Assembly: GCA_003024785.1 (NCBI GenBank)
Contig: PUQB01000179.1
Location: 372,001 to 436,000 of the forward strand
DNA length: 64,000 nt
Direction of reading: 5' to 3'
DNA from: Selaginella tamariscina
Lineage: Eukaryota > Streptophyta > Lycopodiopsida > Selaginellales > Selaginellaceae
Shown here: positions 21,241-33,080 of the stretch, piece by piece
Layout: every line of letters starts with the position of its first letter
Position numbering within the stretch: the first letter of the stretch is position 1
Translations under genes and position numbers: made by a program
The notes under the pieces: model-generated
Seen by the model: only the letters and a program-made list of their open reading frames with translations
The model's database searches: none
Told to the model about the DNA's origin: nothing

Positions 21241-23580
21241 TTAACAGTGAATCTGTTACTTCAGATTCTCAGAAGGCTTCTCCAGCACCTGACAAACATG
21301 GGCATCGTGCTTCTTCTGCGTCTTCGAGTAAATCAGGATGTCGTCCAAGTAGATGATCACAAACTGATCCAAAAACTCCCAAAATATGTCATTGGCCATG
21401 TGATGGAATATCGCGGGCGCATTGGTCAAGCCAAACGGCATGACCATGTACTCAAAGTGCTTATACCTAGTTCAGAAGGTTGTTTTCCATTCGTCTCTGA
21501 GTCAAAACCGCACCAAATTGTATGCACCTTGAAGGTCGATCTTTGTGAAGTGCTTGGCTCCACTTAGCTGCTCCATGAGATTGGATACAAGTTGCAAGGG
21601 ATACATGTTGCAAACTATGACATTGTTCAACCCTCTATAGTCCACTACTAGTCGCAATGACCTATCTTTCTTTTTGACCGGTGCTCTAACTGGGGATTTA
21701 GAGTGGCGGATGAAGTCATTGCCCAGGTTTTCATTCAAGTACTCCTTCAAAGCGTCAAGTTCTACTAGTGACAATGGGTAGATCGGCCCCCACGGAGGTT
21801 TTGCTCCCTCAACCAGGTCGATTGGGCAATCGTATGGGTGGTGCTTCGGCAATCTGCTCGCCTTGACTTTGTCGAAGACATCTGCAAAACCTTGATACTT
21901 TTGCAAACCTGGATTCGGTGGGGTTGTGGGGAAGCCGAGTGTATCATCACAGCAAATGGCGAAGCTGGATCCCTCTTGCCTTCCTCAATAAATTCCTGCA
22001 AGGTGATTATCGAGATCATGAGCTCTGAAGCCACCGCCACCTTCTGAGATGGGACCTTCAGCTACGCTTGATCTTGGTCATATTGCGTCCCCGTCAGTTG
22101 ATCAACGGGTTGTTGAGCTCAAACCATGGTAATTCGAGAACCACCGAGTGTTCAAGACTGCTGATGATATTGAAGGCCACATTGCAAGAAAACTCACCAA
22201 GCATGACAGTCAACAAACCAGTTTTCAAGGTGACATCTTCAGAGGTAACTAGTCATCCATCAATAACTACAATTGGGGAGCTTGGACAATAGAATATGAT
22301 GCTTCTTGGCAAAGGCCCGATCCATGAAGTAAGAGTTGGTTCCTGAGTCCAAGAGCGTTAGGCTGAAACTCGAGACGACTCGTAGACCTGGATCTTTGTC
22401 TGCGTCACAAAAGCTCTTACCCGCCCCAAAGAAATGGAAAAAAACTTGATGTGGACAAAACATGTTGTGGATGGTCCAACTAAACGGTCCCAGCATTGGT
22501 TGGAGTTACTTGTTTTCCGCATCTTCAGCTTGGCTTAGGACGTCAAAGCTGTTCTTGATGGGCACGGCATCCTGATGGTAGCAAGGTGGGTGACTGTGGC
22601 CTTGGGGAGTCACTGGAGTAGGATTTGTAATCTGGACGTGATCAACTTGACATCTTAGGAGCTTTATCGGGTAGCTGACTGTGATGTGAACTGGACTACC
22701 ACAATATAGGCACAACCAGTTCGCTCGACGTCGCATTATCTCAGCTTCTGACAACAGCCCTTGACGTCATGTCGTGTCAATTTCCATGGGAGTTAGTGCA
22801 TTGACAGGAGTTGCAAGAGCAGGGGCTGCAGCTGGTGTAAAGCTTGGGGTTGAGGTGCCATTCGGCGTATCAACTACGGAGGCATAGTTGCGTGGTGTAG
22901 GACTGGCAAGGAGTCATTCAGTACGACGTTTGAACAAACGGTTGTCACAGTGGATGGCTCAGCTAATCACCTTGGCAAGGGACTTTGGCTCTTCATCACA
23001 GTGTAGCAAGAGGTCCTTGACATCATTTCAGAGACCATGGCGGAACTGATCAATTAGAGCTAATTCCCCCAATGGATGTCGCAAGCAAGCAAGCGGAACT
23101 CGGCAACATATGTCGAAACAGGAAGGTTGCCCTGTGTCAGGCAGCGGATCTTGGTGATGGCCGTGTGCTCGCTGTCAGTATCACTGAAGCATGCTTGAAA
23201 TTCTTTCAACAAATTCTCCACGAGTGGAGCGAACCAAGCGAGTGCAGTACCAGTAAAAAGAGTTCCGATCAGACCAACTCGAGAAGTGTCGGTGTGGTAT
23301 CAGTATGGATGCTTCTAGAGAACTAGGCGGATTTGATATGTAAAACCCCAACAGACTGATCTGGTTTCGTCAAACTTTGAGGGGAGGCTGATCTTGGGTT
23401 CCAAGTGCTTCCTAGCAGCAGCCTTTGCATCAGTCAGTTCACCCTGGAGCTTCTGGACAACCTCATTCATCTGTGCCCGTTCTCTTACCAATGATGATTT
23501 TCTGCAATCTTTCTCTAAGTATGCCTACCTCCTCCATAACAAGCATCATCGTATTTCCCTCATCTCCATCTCCACAATAG
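21241..23580 (-). mobile_element. Truncated Ty3/gypsy gag-pol copy in the spacer
   Basis: In minus-strand order: gag remnants (23000-23520), a zinc knuckle with lost ligands (CLYCGSPVHITVSYPIK, near 22680), a protease (LLDSGTNSYFMDRAFAKKHH, near 22350), and reverse transcriptase ([54 protein letters not shown]). The copy ends about 20 codons after YLDD at about 21256; RNase H and integrase are missing. Frameshifts and stops split gag. It is related to, but distinct from, the gypsy element at the left edge, and is the same family as the gag at 36089-37460. Confidence 0.9.
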
Positions 23581-23972
23581 GCATCATGGTATAGGGGCAG
23601 GGTCTTAAATATTCTTAAAATATTCCCTTTTTGAGCTTTCTAGAACCTTCTGAAATATTCTTGGAATACTCTCTTCCGAAACCTTCTAGAACTTTCCCGA
23701 GAGGTAGTAGGCATCATGGTATAGGGGTAGGGTCTTAAATATTCTTAAAATATTCCCTTTTTGAGCTTTCTAGAACCTTCTGAAATATTCTTGGAATACT
23801 CTCTTCCGAAACCTTCTAGAACTTTCCCGAGAGGTCACCCAATCCAGTATTGTTCAAGCCCAAGCGTGGTACTGTTCAAGCCCAAGCCCGCTTAACTTCA
23901 GAGTTTTGACAGGATTTGATGACTAGTGGTGGTACAATGCTGCTTGATATATACAGCAAGATGATTCATCAC
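23580..23972 (-). repeat. LTR-like region with 5S rRNA-like segment beside gypsy gag
   Basis: Upstream of the spacer gag, in the same orientation, lies an LTR-like stretch. It contains a 5S rRNA-like core (23833-23943) and a tandemly doubled block of about 128 bp (23582-23707 and 23710-23835, sharing GCATCATGGTATAGGGG and TTCTAGAACCTTCTGAAATA). Its start TGATGAATCATCTTGCTGTA corresponds to the copies at 7328 and 36021. The position at the 5' end of a gag-pol copy fits a 5' LTR, though a clear primer site was not found. Confidence 0.6.
23833..23943 (-). repeat. 5S rRNA-derived segment
   Basis: GGTCACCCAATCCAGTATTG, CAAGCCCGCTTAACTTCAGA and GTTTTGACAGGATTTGATGA on the + strand follow the reverse complement of 5S rRNA. 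An internal duplication of GTTCAAGCCCAAGC lengthens it. On the minus strand it reads in the same sense as the adjoining gag. Confidence 0.7.
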
Positions 23973-24394
23973 AAAGAGTACCCGTTAATCCCATGGAGTT
24001 GCAAAGTCAGGCGTTTTTTGAGCCGAGACTCGGGCAACCGCCTTATCCACCCACTCCATCAAGTGCCAACCAAGTCCTTGGGCCATTACCCCGGGTGATT
24101 TCCCAAGTCCACTTTGCCGACGGTTTCCCGCTTGGCCGAAGCTTCTCCCCGACCTTTGTCAAGTTCAATAGATTCTCAATGCTATAGTTCAAGGGACTTA
24201 ACCCTACGGTCGTAACACCCACCACGCCTTCCCTGCTAGTCCATATCCCCTTAAGACCAAAACGCTAATGGTTCCTCAATTGTCCGCCCTGCTCCCTCCG
24301 ACCCATTGGACCTCCTACACCCCATGAGAGGCCTATACTTCTCAAACATCGGCATGTGCGACTTGGGGCGCACCATAACTCTAGCCTATTGCAA
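23973..24394. other. Spacer end, no gene seen
   Basis: A GC-richer stretch between the 5S-like LTR and arm B. It has no exon or repeat that could be recognised; short open frames on both strands look incidental. Confidence 0.4.
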
Positions 24395-25136
24395 TTTAGG
24401 GAGTTTTGAACGTCAGTCAAGGAGGTAAAGTGGAGATTCTTTCCGACGAGGCCAGTGATGGTTTGCCATACAAGTTTCAAAGTTGTCATGCATAGAGTTC
24501 TTAGTTTTTGGTTCTTTTTTCTTTTGATGTTTTAGGATTGCTGATGAACTGGTGGTCTCAAGTGACAACACAATTTATTTCGTAGACACAAGCACCAAGT
24601 GTGGAATTGAAGACTGTAGATTGGATGTTATGGAAGCTCGCCCAAACGGCAGCCTTCTCAAGTATGACTCCTCCATAAGAAAAACAACGATGCTTGCTCA
24701 ACGACTCTACTTCCCAAATGGAGTTGCGCTGTCAAAAGAGCAAAATTTCTTAGTATTCTGCGAGACATCCAAGTAAGTTCATTTTTTCTCAAGTTTTGGA
24801 AGTTTCTCATTTCACACATTTGTTGACATTCTGCCAGCATTCCCAGACAATATTCATATCAATTCTCAAATTGGACTTGTGTCTGTAAGAACAATCTCAC
24901 ATTTTTTAATCTGGCGTATGATCCACATTTCTTCAAGAACGAAGGTTGAACTCGTTTCAAACTCTCCTCTGCTCAAAAGGATGTTATTGCCTCTAGTTCC
25001 ATTCATTCCTAATGAATCTCTTAAAGCAGCCAAAGTGATGGCTGTCAACCGCTTTGGAGAACCTTTGACGTATCTTGAAGATCCAACAAGCCAGGAAATC
25101 TCATTCGTTACAATAGCAATTGAAGTCAGTGATTAA
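24395..25136 (+). pseudogene. Strictosidine-synthase-like protein fragment (arm B)
   Basis: Three exons can be read. 24400-24472 encodes GVLNVSQGGKVEILSDEASD and LPYK; after a 62-nt intron, 24536-24772 encodes VVSSDNTIYFVDTSTKCGIE and YFPNGVALSKEQNFLVFCET; about 24822-25136 encodes FVDILPAFPDNIHINSQIGL and KAAKVMAVNRFGEPLTYLED, ending IAIEVSD. The pattern is that of strictosidine-synthase-like propeller proteins. The RYWLKG segment between exons two and three is gone. After the stop the sequence jumps into PPR sequence at the CCAAG deletion junction. Upstream exons are absent. Confidence 0.8.
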
Positions 25137-25137
25137 A

Positions 25138-26785
25138 ACTTGGGCATTTCATCCAGAAGCTGCTTTCCTTTCTCGACCAGACCGCCATGGCTGCAAGCAT
25201 TCAACACCGTGACAAAAGTCATATCGTTAGCTTTACAGCCCTCCTCCTAAGTCATGGAATAGAAATGCTCCAAGGCCTTGATTGATTGGCCCTGGAGAGT
25301 GTAAGCCTGTATGAGAGAGGTCCAGAGACCCGTGTCGTCCCGAGCTCCGCACTCATCAAACGCTTCCTGAGCAGAAGCAACATTGCCGCATTTGCTGTAG
25401 CAGCTCACCAGGCTCGAGGCCAGAACTGGATTGTTTTTCAGCAGCCCTTTACGCGTCGCCAACTGGTGAATCTCCCTCCCGAGCTTGATCGCCATCACAC
25501 TCCCGCAAGCAACAAGGACGCAGGTGTAGGTGCAAGCATCAGGTTGAATGGTGTTATAAGCTCTCAGGGCAGAGTAGTACTCCAGAGCAAGTTCAACTTG
25601 CCCATTCGAGTTGCAGCTGTTGATGATCGTGGTGTAGGACAAAACACTCCAGGTTCCCATCGACTCGAAAATCTTGCGAGCCTCCTCAAGCTCGCCACAC
25701 TTGCAGTACATGTCTACCAGGCAATTCGCCACGAACAGACCTAGCTGTTTCTTCTCCTTGCTCAACATTGAATGGACTTCCATCCCGATGCGTAGAGCTC
25801 TCTCCCTCTTCTCGCTGGATTTTGTAGCAAGTCCGGAGCAGGCGCTGATCATCGCGACATGAGTCCAATCGTCCGGTTGAATGGTGGTATCAGCTCTCAG
25901 GGCAGAGTAGTAGTACTCCAGAGCAAGTTCAGCTTGCCCGTTCGAGCCGCAGCCCTAGATGATCGCGTTGTAGGACACAACACTCCGAGCTCTCATCGAG
26001 TCGAAAATCTTGCGAGCCTCCTCAAGCTTGCCACACTTGCAGTACATGTCTACCAGGCAATTCGCCACGAACAGACCTAGCTGTTTCTTCTCCTTGCTCA
26101 ACATTGAATGGACTTCCATCCCGATGCGTAGAGCTTGGTCCCTCTTCTCGCTGGATTCGGTAGCAAGTTTGGAGCAGGCACTGATCACCGCCACATGAGT
26201 CCAATTGTTGGGTTGAATGGTGGTATTAGCTCTCAGGGCAGAGTAGTACTCCAGAGCAAGTTCAGCTTGCCCATTCGAGTTGCAGCCGTTGATGATCGTG
26301 GTGTAGGACACAACACTCCGGGTTCCCATCAACTCGAAAATCTTGCGAGCCTCCTCAAGCTCGCCACACTTGTAGTACATGTCTACCAGGCAATTTGCCA
26401 CGAACAGACCTAGCTGTTTCTTCTCCTTGCTCAGCATTGAATGGACTTCCATCCCGATGCGTAGAGCTCGGTTCCTCTTCTCGCTGGATTCTGTAGCAAG
26501 TTTGGAGCAGGCACTGATCACCGCCACATGAGTCCAATCGTTGGGTTGAATGGTGGTATTAGCTCTCAGGGCAAAGTAGTACTCCAGAGCAAGTTCAGCT
26601 TGCCCGTTCGAGTTGCAGCCGTTGATGATCGCGGTGTAGGACACAACACTCCGGGTTCCCATCGACTTGAAAATCTTGCGAGCCTCCTCAAGCTCGCCAC
26701 ACTTGCAATACATGTCTACCAGGCAAGTCGCCACGAACAGACCTAGCTGTTTCTTCTCCTTGCTCAGCATTGAATGGATCTCCAT
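25138..26785 (-). pseudogene. PPR gene, downstream part (arm B copy)
   Basis: Four near-identical 333-bp PPR modules (starts at about 26777, 26452, 26119 and 25783, each opening MEVHSML or MEIHSML) lead into GREIHQLATRKGLLKNN, LWTSLIQAYTLQGQSIKALE and VTVLNACSHGGLVEKGKQLL. The frame breaks at a TAG after YNAII (about 25954) and at SMT (about 25247). It is cut at LLDEMP by a deletion, so the E and DYW regions present in arm A are missing. Long open frames of 278 and 201 codons show little decay. The upstream part lies beyond the inserted element, at 33081-33483. Confidence 0.9.
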
Positions 26786-26950
26786 TGTCATAGTTCTAAC
26801 CTAGTGAGTTGACTACTTGGGTAAAGATTGTGGGATATGTGAGCAAAAAAGACCCAAGCGGACCTGGGTCATCATGACTAGGGGCCCTCTCATAAACACT
26901 AATTGGCCCTTTGCCTAGTTGGCATAAGGGGAGAGGAAAAGGTTGTGACA
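26786..26950 (+). repeat. Short 5' LTR of the chimeric element
   Basis: 165 bp, TGTCATAG to TTGTGACA. It shares only the first eight bases and the final GACA with the large-element LTR. Followed by ATTGGTATCGGAGCC, the primer site in the large-element version. Confidence 0.88.
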
Positions 26951-29900
26951 ATTGGTATCGGAGCCTATTCTCTGCGGTCAGTAAGACTACCTAAAGTGTA
27001 GTGTATTTTAGGGTTTAGTTAGTTCTAAATTCTTGAAGTACTTTATCACTTTCGGCTAATGTCTAAATTCTGCGTGGAGAGTTGGTCCTGAAATCTATAA
27101 CTCTTTAGAGTACACCTACTTCATAAGTGGGTGTGGGTTATAGACTTAGAAGGTAGCACTTGGAAGCCAGCTTCCAAGTTGTATGCCAGGTTATTTTACC
27201 TTATGGTTGTCTAGGTTACTTTACCATTTACTTCCATAAACAAGGCATGTTAGTTTGTTCTGGCTTACAAACTAAGTCTTGTGAGATGGGCCTTGTGATA
27301 TCCTATTCTACACATTATTGAAAATTTTTCTTTTTCTTTAAGATGTTTGAATTTAGGATAACACATGATTTGAGTACGTGACTATGTCCATTGAGTTTTG
27401 GCTTAGGTCAAGATTCAATATCGTTTCCAGCAATAGTGTTCAAACGGGGAAAGACTTATGTTCAGAAGTGCATCTTTGACTTCGGGAGAAGGGGCATATT
27501 CAAACATAAGAATGAACACTACATTTTGACATAAAGTGTAAAATAAGTTTATTATAGTGCATGTTTCCAAGAGTGTAACTCTAGAAGCAGACTATAGTGA
27601 TGAACTTATAATACAACGGAATGTCAAATATTAACATATGATGAATATGTTAAGCAGTTGGTTCGAAGATCCAATGTAATCAAAGTATTGTCCGATGGAC
27701 GTAATACTTTGATGACGCTAACTGCAAGTAACATTAGATGAAATAGTTTATTAAGTTCAAGTCGTCTGATTTGAACAAAGTACAACTTGAAATCTTAGTT
27801 GGTTGTAGGCGCGCACTTTGTATTCAAGTTAATTAATTCAACTAACTTGATTATGAAGTTATCTCATGTGGGATCTTAAGAATGGGATAGAATAATATAT
27901 TTTGGTAGTAGACGGATTTAATGTTGCATCCCTATCAATGTAACTTTTGGGATAGATGGCATGATCTATCAGAAAGAGTAATGTTGGAAACATACGTTTA
28001 CATTTTCAGTTTACTGAGTAATAAGGACATGCATAGGGAAGACGTTCGGCGCACACTTGTGCATTTTCATTGTTAACTCTTTAATCGTGAAATTTGTAAC
28101 GTTGTTTGCAATGTGGGGATAAGCTCTTGAACAAGGGTGATTCCTTGGTTAAGAAGAGCATGATTTGGAATTCTCCACTCTGCTTATTGACCAAGTAAGG
28201 AAACTTGCTAAGTTTAATAAGTTATGTGTGGTGGTGTCAAATGAGTCGGAAGTTAGTCGGGTATACATTTTGAGGTTTAAGTGCATGTACCTCCTCAAAG
28301 AGTCGGTGTTCGAAGAGACTTAAAAGTTGATATTGATTTTCAATATCAATTTCATTTTAGAGTCGAATACGATTATTCAAAAGACGGTTTCTTGACTCTC
28401 CATCATGGTCGCAAATGTGGGCACTTATAAAGTATGTATCTTCAATCTTTCGGAATATTGAAAAATAGAACTATTCTTGACTCAAGGTTTGATTGTATTC
28501 ATTAGGTTAGTTGTTAGTTCTATCTCAAGGTTTGATGGTGTTCCTTGAGTTGGTTCAATATTCTTGTGAGTATGATATTGTGTAGCGGAATTAGCTCAAG
28601 AAGATGGTATCCCTTCTTGATGATTGTAGTTCAAGGTTCGTCCAATATCCGGTTCGAGAATATGAGGTTTCCTATCACCTCATTTGTTGAGATATTTATA
28701 TATTAAACTTTGGCAAAATTTGTGGCAATCTTTTCAAGATTAGTTATAAATGACTTGTCAAAGTATGGTATGATATCTCTTCAATATTGAGTTTGGAGCG
28801 CTCAATATCAAACTTGATTATGATCACATGAGGTGGCCATAATTATAATATAAAGACTCAAGTGGATTTGAGTTTGACACTTTGGTAAGGCACTACCTTA
28901 GTGTTATAACTTGAAACGTGTTTTCAAGTTAGTTGAAAAATGAGACATTTCTTAATACATTGCTTGAGGGGCAATGTGATACTTTCTGGATTGCTAGGTG
29001 TTTAGAGTGAATAATGTATTTAGTTCAATGTATTGAACTAGATATTTTATTCATGTTTGGGGAGATCTATTGAATTATAAGGTATGACTAAAACATGAAG
29101 TTGATATAACACTTCAGTGTTATGATAATATTTATGTGGAGATTGATATCTTACTAAATCAATTAGATGAACCAGACACTAGTTCATGATTTCTCTTAGT
29201 CTCTGAATAAGTTCTTCGGAATACTATCATAACATTATATGTCCATCTCAAAAACTCAAGTTCGGTTCATGTAAACTAAAACCATATCTATATTATAGTT
29301 GTAGCATTTTGATAAATTGATATGATTGTAAGTTTATATCCGCTAGTATAACAACTAGTTGATAAACTTAAGATTTGAACGTTAAAACAATCATTATCCA
29401 TTCAAGAGTATTAATATTGAAATTACAACTGTTTATGGAATAAGGATTAGTTTAAAAAGATGTTTATCAAAACACTAATTGCTTGAATTAGTGAAAATAC
29501 TATACTTCGGTATAGTGTTGAGAAACATTTACGAAATTAGTTTAAGAGTTGGAAATAAATATAATGTTATGGAGGCGTGCAGTATTCTAAATTCAGAGAG
29601 ACTCTTATCGTGGAAATTAAGTTCTAAAATTCGGTATTTTGAACTTAGTATGATAAGGAGTTAGGAATTATTAAATGGCACCTAGTATGTTGTGCTCTTT
29701 GGGGAATGAGTACAATGAGATGACAATTAAGAGACGTGTTATTTAAAGGTTGTCGATTGAGGCATTAGAGATGGGTTGAATTTCCTGGTTTTCACATTGG
29801 TTGTAAGAAAGGTATGTTAACTTATCTGGTCTCTGAACTGGTCGGTGTTATGAAAGAGTACAAAGTTGGTTGCATGGTAGTGCTATCACACTTGGTCGCA

Positions 29901-30654
29901 GATTTGATTAAATTTGATTCTTATCGGGAATAAATTTATGTTAATAACACAACAAGTGGATGGCAGTTGGCAGATTGGCATAATCTTGTTGTATACATGT
30001 GTACAGCCATGCGCTGTGTACTCTTGTATCGGAAAAGAACTTGATTCCGATAAAAGTCTCATACTTAGTCTGGCGTAACTATACTAACGAGGGATAGGTA
30101 TAGTAGTAGACCCTTATGTAAAGGAGTAATGAGAAACATCGAGGGATGCAGAAATGTGAGACTATAATACCATAACATGTAACAATGTGGGACCATTGGA
30201 AAATCAAAGAAATACGAAGGTGTTTGGGTCAAGCATTTGAGTGCTTGTTGTGTGCTAGATGATAGGGTCATCAACAGCCTTTACTATAATCTTTATTTCT
30301 TATTAACCAAGGGGTCGGCAACAACACTAACTAGAGGCCTCCAATATAAATTCTAGTTAAGTAAAGAAATTAACCAGTGTTGTGTGCGTCGGGTGACAGA
30401 CTTTGTAGACGTGCAAAAGGTCTCCAGGTGACTTCATGTCGCAAGTGGTGCCTCCGACAGCTGGGTTTACGACTTAGTGAACGACGGTTCTGAAGTACTT
30501 GGCTTCGCGTAATGCAAGGGGGTAATGAAATTATGTGAACTTTTGGCTAACTCCGCATAGAGTGATATGTTAGTTTTGGTTAGTTTCTCTAACATTATCT
30601 AGTCTTGGAGTTGGACGTCAACGAGGACGTTGACATTTTCAAAGGCGAGGAGTG
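26951..30654 (+). other. Large-element internal region inside the chimera
   Basis: This 3.7 kb aligns end to end with 14143-17889, including the primer site and the purine tract (AAAGGCGAGGAGTG). Small indels and substitutions are scattered through it. No coding frame was recognised. Confidence 0.8.
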
Positions 30655-32437
30655 TGTCATAGTTTTTACTATGACTCGACCCTTTACTTTGGACGTTGAC
30701 TGTTGTTACCTACTGTACTATGTTGATAAGCCATAGGTGTAGAAGAAACAGGCCTGCTTAGTGCACTTGGATATCTAGTGATGGTCCGGCCGGGTGTCAT
30801 TAGGTATTTGCAAGAAATCTAAGCGAAGTTAGAACTTACCTTCTAGAAACCCACCCCATTTTGACGTCCTGAATAGGTTGATTGGTCTTTGTAGATGAGT
30901 TCGGCGTGTTAAGTAGGGTTAGGAACACCCCTAGGTTGACCTAACCCTAGGGTTGCCCTAACCCACGCCTTAAAACCCCCACCCCTTGGGTAGGGTTTAG
31001 GGGTAGGAGTAAGGGTGAGTTATAGGCTCATATTGCTAATTTATCTAAGGGCTAGAATTCAGTGCTAGCCCACTAACACATATAGGAAAAGGGGGGGGGG
31101 GGGGGGAGGGGGGGGCTCCGTCACATAAATAAGGTAGAGTATATGTAAGAGAGCTCCTGGGTTCATGACTGAGTTCGTTGCTCTTCTGCCGGTGCAAGCT
31201 TCAGCTTGTGTCGTTAAGGTACAACCCCTGTTGTACCGCCCTACTTCCAGACGACAGGGGTACGTCCCACCTTCGGGGTAGCTTACCCTTAACGTTGGCG
31301 AATCCATGCCTGGGAGGACTTGTCGGAATGCATGTTCCAAGAAGCAGAAGTTGAGGCTTGTCTCCAGCCTCCTCCTCCACATCAAGCTAGGAGCAACACT
31401 CACAGCTAACTAGGGCACGTTTGTGTCCTTGTCCAACTGTGGGCGTGGTTCTTGATTGACAGGGTTCCTTACCGAGTCTTGAGGGATAATTGAGGGGTTC
31501 TAGAGTTGGCATTTAGAAGCCACGTTTGTGGCACTTGGTGCAACTCTTGAATCTAAGGGCTATGGCATGATAGCCCACATTGGGGAAGGTAGTGTCACAT
31601 GGAGATGTGACACTAGGCTAAACGTCACATGGTACAACGCCTGAGGCACGCCCCTTTGGGGTTATGTCATGGGCTTGTTGCCAAGGGGTTGATACTCTAG
31701 CAAACAGACGTGCTTGTGCTTGCACTAGGGTGTTAAGCCTTGGGCATCCGCTCAAGGGAGGTTAGGTCTCATAACTAGGTGTGCTTTGACACACTTGGCT
31801 AGGGAGTGTTCTCCTTGGAATTCAAGGGCTGAACAACCTAATATGTTAGCAAGAGCCCTTTGTGAGGCACTTGCAAGGTCATGTGCTTAGGGTTATCCCA
31901 AACCTAGCCTTAGGGAGTTTGCTCAGCAAAACACTCATGTCCTCACTAAGTACTAGCCCTAGGTCTAGGGTATAACTTGGCCACTCAAACCCTTAGGGTT
32001 AGTCGTGGTTCAGGGTACCCCTTGTCGCTTTAAAGGGGTTGTACTCCTGGATGAGGGTGATACCTCAAGGGGTAAGTGACGATGCCTTATATGTGTGAAC
32101 ACACGTCTCCTTGATGGGGGTTAGGGCATGAGCCTGTCTAGGTCTTCTAGGGCAAGACCCTAAGTCAACTAGGGTTATCCCTTAGACGCTCTAGGGAGAC
32201 TTAGGCTAAACCCTAAGTCAACTAGGGTTATCCCTCAAGGGTTCTGGGGGCAAACATTCTAGGGAGACTTAGGCTAAACCCTAAGTCCCTTGTCCACTTG
32301 GGCATTAGAGTCTAACCCTAGGGGTCGTTGGGGTTGTTCTGGGAAACTTAACGTTGCTCACACAGGGTGATGACGCCGAATGGCCACCTGGCAGCCACGT
32401 TTGGCACGTGTTGGCCCTTTGGGTTAAAACTTTGACA
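30655..32437 (+). repeat. Single large-family LTR inside the chimera
   Basis: 1783 bp, TGTCATAG to TTTGACA, alignable with 12363-14142 and 17890-19576. It has a G-rich run (31091-31116) and a diverged block at 30820-31060 that the other copies lack. Only one LTR of this family is present in the chimera. Confidence 0.85.
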
Positions 32438-32639
32438 ATTGGTATCGAAGCGGTCCCGGGTTCGATTTTCAACAGGGGATGAACTTTGAGTAAAGCTCAC
32501 GCCACTAAGGTTGGCGCACTTGTCCTTGCCTAACTAAATCCCTCGATCACATGTGTACAGTCAAGTGGCTCTATGATCGCCTCTGGCCCGATTGACATGT
32601 GATGCGAGTACAACTTGCGGGCTGGGTTGCGAGTCAAGT

Positions 32640-32850
32640 GTAAGTAGAAACGCCTCTAGCTGCACCTTCTAGAGGAAGGGCATGAGTAGAAACGCCTCTG
32701 GCTGCACCTTCTAGAGGAAGGGCATGAGTAGAAACGCCTCTGGCTGCACCTTCTAGAGGAAGGGCATGAGTAGAAACGCCTTGGCTACCTTCTAGAGGAA
32801 GGGCATGAGTAGAAACGCCTCTGGCTGCACCTTCTGGAGGAAGGCATAGT
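32640..32850. repeat. Minisatellite, about 5 units of 42 bp
   Basis: GAGTAGAAACGCCTCTGGCT followed by GCACCTTCTAGAGGAAGGGC repeats from about 32641, with shortened units at 32770 and 32840. It lies in the part of the chimeric element that belongs to the short-LTR family. The repetitive reading frame across it is only a by-product. Confidence 0.85.
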
Positions 32851-32906
32851 AGCAACCCCTTGAAGTCTGTGGATGAGGGCATCCACTTTCTCAAATGGGT
32901 GGAGAG

Positions 32907-33080
32907 TGTCATAGTTCTAACCTGGTGAGTTGACTACCTGGGTAAAGATTGTGGGATATGTGGGATATGTGGGCAAAAAAGACCCAAGCAGACCTGGGTC
33001 ATCATGACCAGGGGCCCTCTCATAAACACCAATTGGCCCTTTGCCTAGTTGGCATAAGGGGAGAGGGAAAGGTTGTGACA
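32907..33080 (+). repeat. Short 3' LTR of the chimeric element
   Basis: 174 bp, nearly the same as 26786-26950 except for a 9-bp duplication (GGGATATGT) at about 32952 and a few substitutions. Preceded by GGGTGGAGAG, a candidate purine tract. Followed by TCCAT. Confidence 0.88.

Larger units (their letters stand above)
26786..33080 (+). mobile_element. Chimeric LTR element: short-LTR element containing large-element sequence
   Basis: Outer LTRs of 165 and 174 bp (TGTCATAGTTCTAACC...GGTTGTGACA) are flanked by the duplication TCCAT. Next to the left LTR comes the primer site and internal region of the large non-coding family (26951-30654), then one full LTR of that family (30655-32437), then a second primer site (ATTGGTATCGAAGCGG) and about 470 bp unique to the short-LTR element. 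Both junctions fall exactly at TGACAATTGGTATCG. No protein genes are present. It interrupts the PPR gene of arm B. Confidence 0.88.

Noticed and set aside
26135..26746. Separate gene in arm B from repeated MSPIVGLNGGISSQG frames
   Set aside because: Antisense translation of the PPR modules.
32438..32480. tRNA-like sequence after the large-family LTR (GGTCCCGGGTTCGATTTTC)
   Set aside because: The B-box-like word follows a primer site but no acceptor, D or anticodon arm can be built around it.
32634..32912. Protein frame with repeated GVSTHALPLEG
   Set aside because: It is the translation of a 42-bp minisatellite inside a non-coding retroelement.
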